A DNA stretch of 5,667 bases from Clostridiaceae bacterium (GTDB taxonomy: Bacteria > Bacillota > Clostridia > Lutisporales > Lutisporaceae): NCBI GenBank assembly GCA_003527145.1, contig DPSW01000172.1, forward strand, positions 1-5,667, read 5' to 3'. Of the stretch, positions 1 to 5,509 are shown in pieces. A program made the position numbers and the translations under genes. The notes under the pieces were generated by a model. That model saw only the letters and a list, made by a program, of their open reading frames with translations, made no database searches and was not told the origin of the DNA. Each line of letters starts with the position of its first letter. Within the stretch, counting starts at the first letter, position 1.

Positions 1-1
1 G

Positions 2-439
2 CTCCTGCCCTTCGATAATACATTGTTTACCTTTGATTTGACAGGGAAGCAGGTTAAAGAAGCTATAGAGCATGGTATAATATTAAACAATGAAAAGACA
101 TTCAGATCAGGCCAATTCTCCGGGCTAAAGGTTAAATATGACTCGACCAAAGCAAGGGGAGAGAGAATAGTTGAAATTACATTGCTGGATGGGAGCCCGC
201 TCGCAGACGACAAGGTTTATAAGGTTGTAACCAATGACTTCCAGGCAACCGGCGGAGATGAATACGTAATGTTTAAAGAAGGCAAGAATACTTTTGACAC
301 AAACATTCCGATAAGAGATGTTGTCGTAGATGAGATAAAGAAATTGAAGGTCATCAATCCTGTGGAAGATGACAGGTTAATAGATGTAGCAGGGAAAACC
401 AGCATGGTCATACCTTTTGACTTTGATTTGGCAGCATAA
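2..439 (+). CDS. 5'-nucleotidase family protein, C-terminal domain (5' end outside window)
   Basis: This is the last 145 codons of a gene whose start lies left of the window; the frame is open from base 2 and ends in TAA at 437-439. The visible part matches the C-terminal substrate-binding domain of the UshA/5'-nucleotidase family, which hydrolyses nucleoside monophosphates or related nucleotides, usually outside the cytoplasm. The signs are an opening LLPFDN segment, then LTGKQVKEAIEHG, SGLKVKYD, and TNDFQATGGDEY near the middle; the N-x-F...GGD stretch normally helps hold the nucleoside. The metallophosphoesterase domain that carries the metal ligands is not in view, so exact substrate and activity cannot be judged. 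The protein ends soon after the domain, with no sorting motif or membrane helix at its C-terminus. An internal TTG at 23 is not a real start because the domain begins upstream of it. A terminator follows 21 bases after the stop. Confidence 0.85.
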   Translation, partial: LLPFDNTLFTFDLTGKQVKEAIEHGIILNNEKTFRSGQFSGLKVKYDSTKARGERIVEITLLDGSPLADDKVYKVVTNDFQATGGDEYVMFKEGKNTFDTNIPIRDVVVDEIKKLKVINPVEDDRLIDVAGKTSMVIPFDFDLAA

Positions 440-460
440 GATAATAATAGGATTACAAGT

Positions 461-491
461 AAGAAAGGTGCATAAGCGCCTTTCTTTTTTT
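461..491 (+). terminator. Intrinsic terminator after the 5'-nucleotidase gene
   Basis: GAAAGGTGC (463-471) pairs with GCGCCTTTC (476-484) across an ATAA loop. That is nine pairs with one G-T wobble, extended by two A-T pairs at the base. A run of seven T (485-491) follows directly. Stem, loop and T-tract are classic for factor-independent termination, and the position 21 bases after the stop codon fits. Confidence 0.9.
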
Positions 492-494
492 CTC

Positions 495-523
495 TTGTAG
501 AAAGCCTGGCGATTTTGTATTAT
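495..523 (+). promoter_or_regulatory. Putative sigma-A promoter for trmL-degV-degV
   Basis: TTGTAG (495-500) and TATTAT (518-523) are separated by 17 bases. The -10 box matches consensus at five of six positions, the -35 box only at its TTG. It lies just after the preceding terminator and would start transcription near 530, giving a leader of about 24 bases to the chosen trmL start. The region is AT-rich, so neighbouring TATATA words could serve instead. Confidence 0.4.
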
Positions 524-553
524 ATATATAGACTTACAAGGGAGATGTTATGC

Positions 554-1018
554 TTGTCGATAAATATAGTGCTTGTAGAGCCTGAAATACCTCAGAACAC
601 CGGTAATATTGCAAGAACCTGTGCAGCAACAGGCTGTAAGCTTCACTTAGTAAAGCCTTTGGGCTTTTCTGTGGAAGATAAGTATTTAAAACGAGCCGGA
701 TTAGACTATTGGAGTTTGGTTGAGATTAAATATCATGATAATTTAGATGCTTTTTTCGATATGTATAGAGAAGGAAAGTTCTTCCTTTCCACCACTAAAG
801 CTAAAAACAAATATACTGATTTAAAATATGAAAAGGATTGCTTTATATTGTTTGGCAAAGAAACCGCAGGATTGCCCAAGGATTTGCTTTTAAAAAATCC
901 GGATGAATGCATAAGGGTTCCTATGATCGATGAAGCAAGATCCTTAAACCTTTCGAATTCTGTTGCTATAGTAGTTTATGAGGCACTAAGGCAAATCGGA
1001 TTTCCCAATATGATATAA
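554..1018 (+). CDS. trmL: tRNA (cytidine/uridine(34)-2'-O)-methyltransferase TrmL
   Basis: TrmL uses S-adenosylmethionine to 2'-O-methylate the wobble nucleotide of certain leucine tRNAs in the cytoplasm, which aids decoding. It belongs to the SPOUT superfamily, whose fold has a C-terminal knot. With a TTG start the protein has 154 residues, close to the usual 155-160 of YibK/TrmL. Family motifs are all present: INIVLVEPEIPQNTGNIART at 3-22, LVKPLGF at 32-38, RAGLDYW at 47-53, LFGKETAGLP at 99-108, and IRVPMIDEARSLNLSNSVAI at 120-139, which forms the cofactor-binding knot. Start choice: TTG at 554 sits 9 bases after GGGAG (540-544) and gives the standard family N-terminus. ATG at 545 abuts the Shine-Dalgarno, and TTG at 515 lies upstream of the likely transcript start. 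It is first in a probable operon with two DegV genes, a gap of 24 bases to the next. No truncation is seen. Confidence 0.93.
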   Translation: MSINIVLVEPEIPQNTGNIARTCAATGCKLHLVKPLGFSVEDKYLKRAGLDYWSLVEIKYHDNLDAFFDMYREGKFFLSTTKAKNKYTDLKYEKDCFILFGKETAGLPKDLLLKNPDECIRVPMIDEARSLNLSNSVAIVVYEALRQIGFPNMI

Positions 1019-1042
1019 CATAGAGTGTAGGGGGAGTTATTA

Positions 1043-1882
1043 ATGGCTGTTGTTATTTTAACAGATACTATGTGCGATGTACCTAAGAAATTTGCAGATG
1101 AATATAATATCAGAGTATTGCCATTGACAGTAAATTTTGGGGAAGAATCCTTCAGGGATGGTATAGATATTACAGCAGATGAATTCTTTAAGAGACTGGA
1201 ATCTTCTGAGGAACTGCCTAAAACATCCCAGATAAACCCTCCGCAATTTGAAGCTGTATTTAAGGAGGAATTGGGAAAGAGCAATGCTGTTGTCGCAATT
1301 CTGGGTTCTTCCGAATTGAGCGGCACGTATAACTCCGCGGTTATTGCCAGAAATAATTTGGAAAGCCATAATATATTTGTCATAGATTCAAGAGCGGTGA
1401 CCTTGGGGGCAGGATTGCTGGTTATTAAGGCGGCGCGCTTGGCACGTGAGGGCAAATCTGCAGAGGATATAGTTGATAATATTGAAAAAGCCAAAGATAG
1501 GATGAAACAATTTTTTATTATAGGAAGCTTGAAGTATCTGTACAAAGGAGGGCGCATATCTCTTTCTGCTTCGGTGCTTGGTTCGATTTTGAACATTAAG
1601 CCTATAATAACTATGGTGGATGGAAAACTGGAGATGATTGAAAAAACCAGAGGAATAAAGAAGGCCATTTCCATAATGATGGATAATATAAAATCTAACG
1701 GTTGGACATTAGACGGTAAGGTGATAGGCATAAACCATACCTTATGTCCTGAACAAGCTGATTATATTGAAGAAATAATAAATATGTCCTTTAAGCCCAA
1801 AGAGATAATAAGAGGAGAGGTGGGATCTGTGGTAGGAACTCATGCCGGCCCCGGTTGTGTGGCGCTACATTTTGAATTATAG
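1043..1882 (+). CDS. DegV family (FakB-like) fatty-acid-binding protein, copy 1
   Basis: DegV proteins bind one long-chain fatty acid in the cytoplasm. Where studied (FakB of Staphylococcus), they present it to the kinase FakA, which makes acyl-phosphate for phospholipid synthesis. At 279 residues this is full family length. Visible features are LTDTMCDVP at 6-14, TSQINP at 61-66, SSELSGTYNSA at 89-99, YKGGRIS at 167-173, KTRGIKKA at 201-208, and GTHAGPG at 265-271. T61, S93 and H267 fall where the family contacts the fatty-acid carboxylate, so binding should be intact. ATG at 1043 follows GGGGGAG (1030-1036) at normal spacing, 24 bases after trmL. A second DegV gene follows 14 bases after the stop. 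No FakA kinase is in the window, so a kinase partner is inferred, not seen. The family and ligand class are firm, the particular fatty acid is unknown. Confidence 0.93.
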   Translation: MAVVILTDTMCDVPKKFADEYNIRVLPLTVNFGEESFRDGIDITADEFFKRLESSEELPKTSQINPPQFEAVFKEELGKSNAVVAILGSSELSGTYNSAVIARNNLESHNIFVIDSRAVTLGAGLLVIKAARLAREGKSAEDIVDNIEKAKDRMKQFFIIGSLKYLYKGGRISLSASVLGSILNIKPIITMVDGKLEMIEKTRGIKKAISIMMDNIKSNGWTLDGKVIGINHTLCPEQADYIEEIINMSFKPKEIIRGEVGSVVGTHAGPGCVALHFEL

Positions 1883-1896
1883 AGGAGAGGTGGAGT

Positions 1897-2736
1897 ATGA
1901 GCAAGATTAAAATAATTACCGACAGTACATCAGATCTGCCAAGAGGTATAGCAGAAAAATATGATATTGAGGTTTTGCCTCTCACCATATTTTTTGATAA
2001 AGATGAATATAGAGATTGGGTAGATATAGCTCCAAACGCTTTTTTCGAGAGGATGAGAAATTCAGAAAAATTGCCAACAACATCACAGGTGAACCCAAAC
2101 AGCTTTAAAGAAAAATATGAATTGTTTCTAAAGGATTATGACCATATAATATCCATACATCTGTCTTCAGATGCCAGCGGTACTTATAATTCTGCAGTAA
2201 TTGCCAGGGAAATGGTCGGCGAAGATAAGGTAACTGTTATAGATACAAGAAACTATACCTATGGCTTCGGCCAAATGGTGATAGAAGCCGCAGAGATGGC
2301 GGGGGAGAGAAGGACAAAAGAGGAAATAGTTGATAGAATAAACTATCTGATAGATAATGTGAAAACTTTATTTGTGGTTGATACCCTTGAGTATTTAAAA
2401 AAAGGCGGAAGACTCTCTGCTACTAAGGCAACCATAGGGACCTTGTTAAACCTGAAGCCCATATTGACTGTTGACGACGGAAAAATAGTGGCGATTGACA
2501 AGGCCAGAGGGATGAAGAAAGCGCTGAAACGGATTGTGGAAATAATGCAGGAGCAAGGTACCAACTTAAAAGATCAGAAGGTCAAGCTCGGTCATGCGGA
2601 TAATCTGGAGCATTTAAGAGACTTTGAAGCTGCCATCGAGGAAACCTGCGGCAAATTTGAGATGGAAGAATTTGAAATAGGCTGTGTCATAGGCGTATAT
2701 TGCGGTCCGGGAACCGTGGTTATCCACTATATTTAA
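1897..2736 (+). CDS. DegV family (FakB-like) fatty-acid-binding protein, copy 2
   Basis: This is a second DegV protein of the same length (279 residues) as its upstream neighbour and, by eye, about two-fifths identical to it, so the pair looks like an old tandem duplication or co-acquired paralogues. Motifs in order: ITDSTSDLP at 7-15, TSQVNP at 62-67, SSDASGTYNSA at 90-100, LKKGGRLS at 167-174, KARGMKKA at 202-209, and GVYCGPG at 266-272. T62 and S94 of the carboxylate site are kept, but the position held by His in copy 1 (H267) is Tyr here (Y268). That suggests a changed ligand contact or different fatty-acid preference; this is inference. The start ATG follows an AGGAGAGGTGGAG purine run that begins within a few bases of the copy 1 stop, so the two are almost certainly co-transcribed. 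No GC-rich terminator follows, and the next regulatory element begins about 100 bases downstream. Confidence 0.92.
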   Translation: MSKIKIITDSTSDLPRGIAEKYDIEVLPLTIFFDKDEYRDWVDIAPNAFFERMRNSEKLPTTSQVNPNSFKEKYELFLKDYDHIISIHLSSDASGTYNSAVIAREMVGEDKVTVIDTRNYTYGFGQMVIEAAEMAGERRTKEEIVDRINYLIDNVKTLFVVDTLEYLKKGGRLSATKATIGTLLNLKPILTVDDGKIVAIDKARGMKKALKRIVEIMQEQGTNLKDQKVKLGHADNLEHLRDFEAAIEETCGKFEMEEFEIGCVIGVYCGPGTVVIHYI

Positions 2737-2828
2737 AAATTTTTTTAAAAACAAACAAATAAAGCTTGAATAGATTAGACAAATTGTATATAGTATAAGT
2801 ATAGGAAATATCTATAAAAAAAATATAC

Positions 2829-2850
2829 GATTTTTGGTATAATTTAATAT
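2829..2850 (+). promoter_or_regulatory. Extended -10 promoter for the riboswitch-nfnAB transcript
   Basis: A perfect TATAAT (2838-2843) is preceded by TGG (2835-2837), the TGn extension that can replace a good -35 box. The bases about 17 upstream (near 2815-2820) do not resemble TTGACA, as is common for this promoter type. Transcription should begin near 2850, only a few bases before the riboswitch leader. A second, weaker candidate lies upstream: TTGAAT (2766-2771), 17 bases, TATAGT (2789-2794). The rest of 2737-2828 is AT-rich with nothing else I can recognise. Confidence 0.65.
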
Positions 2851-2852
2851 GG

Positions 2853-3035
2853 TATGGATGAAGATTCGCGGGAGATGCCTATTAAAATAGGAGCCGAAGG
2901 AGTAAGTACGGAAAAGCCCGTTAATGAAACTCTCAGGCAAAAGGACCGCAGTCGGACATAACTCTGGAAAGCGTATGCACCGAAGGGGCAATTCTATTGA
3001 TATAGAAGAATCTCTCAGGTTTAATGACAGAGATA
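2853..3035 (+). promoter_or_regulatory. Tandem glycine riboswitch (gcvT class, two aptamers)
   Basis: Two glycine aptamers stand in series. Aptamer 1 spans about 2868-2949: closing stem GCGG (2868-2871) with CCGC (2946-2949), a CCTAT/ATAGG hairpin (from 2878), the conserved CCGAAGGAGTAA (2894-2905), and ACTCTCAGGCAAAAGGACC (2929-2947). Aptamer 2 spans about 2961-3033: closing stem CTCTG (2962-2966) with CAGAG (3028-3032), the exact core CCGAAGGGGCAA (2980-2991), a TTCTAT/ATAGAA hairpin (2992-3007), and ATCTCTCAGGT (3010-3020). The linker between them is about 11 bases. Leader bases TATG (2853-2856) can pair with CATA (2957-2960) beside possible tandem G-A pairs, as expected for the leader-linker kink-turn of this class. 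It controls nfnAB through the terminator just downstream. Aptamer 1 differs from the commonest core in GAGTAA for GGGCAA. Confidence 0.93.
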
Positions 3036-3062
3036 GAGGCGAAGAAGCTTCTATCTTTTTTT
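3031..3062 (+). terminator. Riboswitch expression-platform terminator
   Basis: GATAGAGGC (3032-3040) pairs with GCTTCTATC (3047-3055) around a GAAGAA loop, with one G-T wobble and an extra A-T pair at the base, followed by seven T (3056-3062). Its first bases (3031-3032) are also the last bases of the aptamer 2 closing stem. Glycine binding should therefore weaken the terminator and allow read-through into nfnA, the ON behaviour described for the Bacillus subtilis gcvT switch. The nfnA ribosome binding site lies outside the hairpin, which favours transcriptional control. The ON direction is inferred from geometry. Confidence 0.85.
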
Positions 3063-3121
3063 ATTGCATGAAAATTCCAATGATTCAAAATGTTTTTTAA
3101 AATATGTAAGGAGGGCTACCA

Positions 3122-3991
3122 TTGTATAAAATTGTAAAGAAGGAAAACCTATCAACAAACATCTTCTCGATGGATGTTTTAGCTCCCCTGGTGGCACAGT
3201 CAGCTCAACCGGGTCAATTCGTAATCGTCATAGCTGACGAGAAGGGAGAAAGAGTTCCTTTGACCATATGCGATTATGACAAGGAAAAAGGAACAGTCAC
3301 TATTGTTGCTCAATCTATAGGTTGTTCTACAAAAAAGATGGCTCAATTCAATGAAGGCGAATACTTCCATGATTTTGTAGGTCCTTTGGGACAGCCTTCA
3401 GAATATGTAAACGAAGATATCAATGAGCTAAAAAAGAAAAAAGTTCTATTCGTAGCAGGAGGAGTTGGCACTGCCCCGGTGTACCCGCAAGCCAGATGGT
3501 TCCATGAAAACGGCATAGATGTTGACGTAATTATAGGTGCTAAAACTAAAGATTTGATAATTCTTGAAGATAAGATGAGAAAAGTAGCAGGAAATCTCTA
3601 TATAGCAACAGACGATGGCAGCTACGGCTTTAAGGGTATGATACCCAGTTTGATTGAAGATCTTGTGGTAAATCAAGGGAAAAAATATGACCTCATCGTA
3701 TGTATAGGTCCAATGATAATGATGAAATTTGTATGTATCATGACTAAAAAGCTTGGAATCAAAACCATTGTAAGCATGAACCCAATCATGGTGGATGGTA
3801 CAGGTATGTGCGGCGCATGCAGGGTAACAGTTGGGGATGAAACAAAGTTTGCTTGTGTGGATGGACCTGAATTTGACGGTCATCTTGTGGATTTTGATGA
3901 AGCACTCAGAAGGCAAGCGCAATATAAAAATGAAGAAGCAGAGAAAAATGAAAAACATGTATGCACATGTCATAAAGGAGGCGCTAACTAA
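3122..3991 (+). CDS. nfnA: NfnA: FAD/[2Fe-2S] subunit of NADH-dependent ferredoxin:NADP+ oxidoreductase
   Basis: NfnA is the small subunit of the cytoplasmic bifurcating transhydrogenase NfnAB, which couples NADH and reduced ferredoxin to reduction of two NADP+; it carries the NAD(H) site. The 289-residue protein has a ferredoxin-reductase-like layout. An FAD domain has RVPLTI at 44-49 and GCSTKKM at 67-73; an NAD domain has VAGGVGTAP at 111-119 and CIGPM at 194-198. The cluster motif is D225-x4-C230-x2-C233-x11-C245. Asp in place of the first Cys of the related PyrK motif is a known NfnA trait, from the Thermotoga structure. The start is TTG at 3122, six bases after AAGGAGGG (3108-3115); no ATG fits. 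It overlaps nfnB by one base. The tail holds a C-x-C-H (281-284) after a charged stretch, of unknown role. Older databases call such proteins sulfide dehydrogenase or dihydroorotate-dehydrogenase electron-transfer subunits; the neighbour argues for NfnA. Confidence 0.9.
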   Translation: MYKIVKKENLSTNIFSMDVLAPLVAQSAQPGQFVIVIADEKGERVPLTICDYDKEKGTVTIVAQSIGCSTKKMAQFNEGEYFHDFVGPLGQPSEYVNEDINELKKKKVLFVAGGVGTAPVYPQARWFHENGIDVDVIIGAKTKDLIILEDKMRKVAGNLYIATDDGSYGFKGMIPSLIEDLVVNQGKKYDLIVCIGPMIMMKFVCIMTKKLGIKTIVSMNPIMVDGTGMCGACRVTVGDETKFACVDGPEFDGHLVDFDEALRRQAQYKNEEAEKNEKHVCTCHKGGAN

Positions 3992-5370
3992 TGAACAGAT
4001 TTGAGAGGGTTCCCATTTCAGAGCAATCACCTGAAGTTAGAAGCCACAACTTTGAAGAGGTTTGCCTTGGATATACGGAAGAGGAAGCTGTAGCAGAGGC
4101 CAAAAGATGCCTTAAATGTAAAAATCCTCAATGCGTAACAAAATGTCCAGTATCAATTAATATACCAGAATTTATTCATGAAATTGCCGAAGGAAATTTT
4201 GCAGAAGCTGCTAAAGTTCTCGCTAAATATACTGCACTTCCTGCGGTTTGCGGCAGGGTTTGCCCTCAGGAAGTACAATGTGAATCTAAATGCGTTCTCG
4301 GAAATAAGGGAGATGCTGTAGCTATAGGAAAGCTTGAAAGATTTGCCGCAGATTGGGGAAGAGACCATGATGTTGAAGTAGCGGAAGCTAAAGAGAGCAA
4401 TGGACATAAAGTAGCAGTAATAGGCTCTGGGCCTGCAGGAATCACATGTGCCGGAGATTTGGCAAAGGAAGGTTATGATGTAACTATTTATGAAGCACTC
4501 CACAAGCCAGGGGGAGTTTTAGTCTATGGAATTCCGGAGTTTAGGCTTCCTAAAGAGACTGTTGTAAAACATGAAATAAAAAATTTAAAGAAGCTTGGGG
4601 TAAAGATAAAAACAAATGTCATCGTAGGAAGAACTGTTACAATAGATGATTTATTCGATAAGGGAAAATATGACGCAGTGTTTGTAGGTTCAGGTGCAGG
4701 TCTTCCTAAATTTATGGGAATACCCGGAGAGAACTATAACGGTGTATTTTCTGCAAATGAATTCCTTACTAGAAATAATTTGATGAAAGCTTATGAAGAT
4801 GAATACGATACACCTATTAAGGTTGGCAGCAGGGTTGCAGTAGTAGGCGGAGGAAATGTTGCCATGGATGCTGCCAGAACAGCTAAGAGGCTTGGAGCAG
4901 AAGTATGGATAGTATACAGAAGATCAGAGGAAGAGCTTCCGGCAAGGGTAGAGGAAGTACATCACGCAAAGGAAGAAGGCATAAACTTTGAACTTCTTAC
5001 CAATCCAACAGAAATAATTGGTGATGAAAAGGGCTGGGTAAAAGGTATTAAATGTGTAAGAATGGAACTTGGTGAACCTGACAAGTCGGGAAGAAGAAGA
5101 CCAATGCCTGTTAAGGGGTCAGAATTCGAATTTGATGTTGATACTATAATAATGGCTCTTGGTACATCGCCTAATCCGCTAATTCCTTCCACCACAGAAG
5201 GTTTAGATGTTGATAAGAAAAAATGCCTGATAGCAGATGAGCAGGGTCAGACTTCAAAGGAAGGCGTTTTTGCCGGCGGAGATGCGGTGACCGGCGCTGC
5301 TACTGTTATTTTAGCAATGGGAGCAGGAAAAGAAGCTGCAGCTGCCATAGATAAGTATATTAACGGATAG
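3991..5370 (+). CDS. nfnB: NfnB: FAD/2x[4Fe-4S] subunit of NADH-dependent ferredoxin:NADP+ oxidoreductase (GltD-like)
   Basis: NfnB is the large subunit, holding the bifurcating FAD, the NADP(H) site and two [4Fe-4S] clusters that face ferredoxin. It has 459 residues, near the usual 460-470. An N-terminal domain has two cysteine groups, C40-x2-C43-x4-C48-x3-C52 and C87-x3-C91-x5-C97-x3-C101. An FAD motif GSGPAG is at 145-150 with GGVLVYGIPEFRLPK at 174-188. An NADP-binding fold has GGGNVAMDAART at 286-297 and YRRSEEELPAR at 309-319. A closing FAD segment AGGDAVTGAATVILAMGAGK runs 428-447. ATG at 3991 shares its A with the nfnA stop (TAATG) and has AAAGGAGG (3974-3981) inside nfnA, so translation is coupled. 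Such proteins are often labelled glutamate synthase small subunit. No glutamate synthase large subunit is present and nfnA is adjacent, so NfnB is the better call. Confidence 0.9.
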   Translation: MNRFERVPISEQSPEVRSHNFEEVCLGYTEEEAVAEAKRCLKCKNPQCVTKCPVSINIPEFIHEIAEGNFAEAAKVLAKYTALPAVCGRVCPQEVQCESKCVLGNKGDAVAIGKLERFAADWGRDHDVEVAEAKESNGHKVAVIGSGPAGITCAGDLAKEGYDVTIYEALHKPGGVLVYGIPEFRLPKETVVKHEIKNLKKLGVKIKTNVIVGRTVTIDDLFDKGKYDAVFVGSGAGLPKFMGIPGENYNGVFSANEFLTRNNLMKAYEDEYDTPIKVGSRVAVVGGGNVAMDAARTAKRLGAEVWIVYRRSEEELPARVEEVHHAKEEGINFELLTNPTEIIGDEKGWVKGIKCVRMELGEPDKSGRRRPMPVKGSEFEFDVDTIIMALGTSPNPLIPSTTEGLDVDKKKCLIADEQGQTSKEGVFAGGDAVTGAATVILAMGAGKEAAAAIDKYING

Positions 5371-5396
5371 TTTAAAAATAATAAGCGCAATTGATG

Positions 5397-5426
5397 TTGT
5401 CAAGCGATCATTTGTGGTAATATAAT
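5397..5426 (+). promoter_or_regulatory. Near-consensus sigma-A promoter for the downstream gene
   Basis: TTGTCA (5397-5402, five of six) and TATAAT (5421-5426, six of six) are separated by 18 bases. Transcription would begin near 5433, about 77 bases before the start codon at 5510 and at the left edge of the inverted repeat. It lies 26 bases after the nfnB stop. It is one of the best promoter matches in the window. Confidence 0.7.
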
Positions 5427-5434
5427 ATTTATAC

Positions 5435-5470
5435 TAAAGAGAGCAGGCTGAGTTCAGCCTGCTCTCTTTA
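5435..5470 (+). repeat. Perfect 17-bp inverted repeat (hairpin; terminator, 5' stem-loop or operator)
   Basis: The arm 5435-5451 (TAAAGAGAGCAGGCTGA) is matched exactly by its reverse complement at 5454-5470, with a two-base spacer GT. As RNA it gives a 16-bp stem with an AGTT loop. It could end the nfnAB transcript, but only three T follow on the + strand and the next bases are AGCGAAAG, so it is a poor intrinsic terminator. It begins about where the promoter at 5397-5426 would start transcription, so it may instead be a stabilising 5' stem-loop or a repressor site. The structure is certain, the role is open. Confidence 0.85.
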
Positions 5471-5509
5471 GCGAAAGAATATGGCGGTAAAGGTAAGGAG
5501 TAAAATATA

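Noticed and set aside
976..1731. Long open frame of 251 codons on the - strand
   Set aside because: It is antisense to the clear DegV copy 1 gene, has no family motif I recognise and no Shine-Dalgarno in a sensible place. The DegV reading explains the region fully.
1811..1893. The 13-base word AGAGGAGAGGTGG occurs at 1811-1823 and again at 1881-1893
   Set aside because: The second copy is the ribosome binding site of degV copy 2 and the first is coding sequence for RGEVG. A purine-rich coincidence is the simplest explanation.
2732..2749. AT-only dyad with a seven-T run after the degV copy 2 stop, as a terminator
   Set aside because: The stem would contain no G-C pair and there is no proper loop, so it is unlikely to stop transcription alone. 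It looks like AT-rich spacer.
3991..5370. Reading as glutamate synthase small subunit (GltD)
   Set aside because: The sequence family is shared, but there is no large subunit here, and an NfnA partner with the Asp-x4-Cys cluster motif overlaps it by one base. NfnB fits better.
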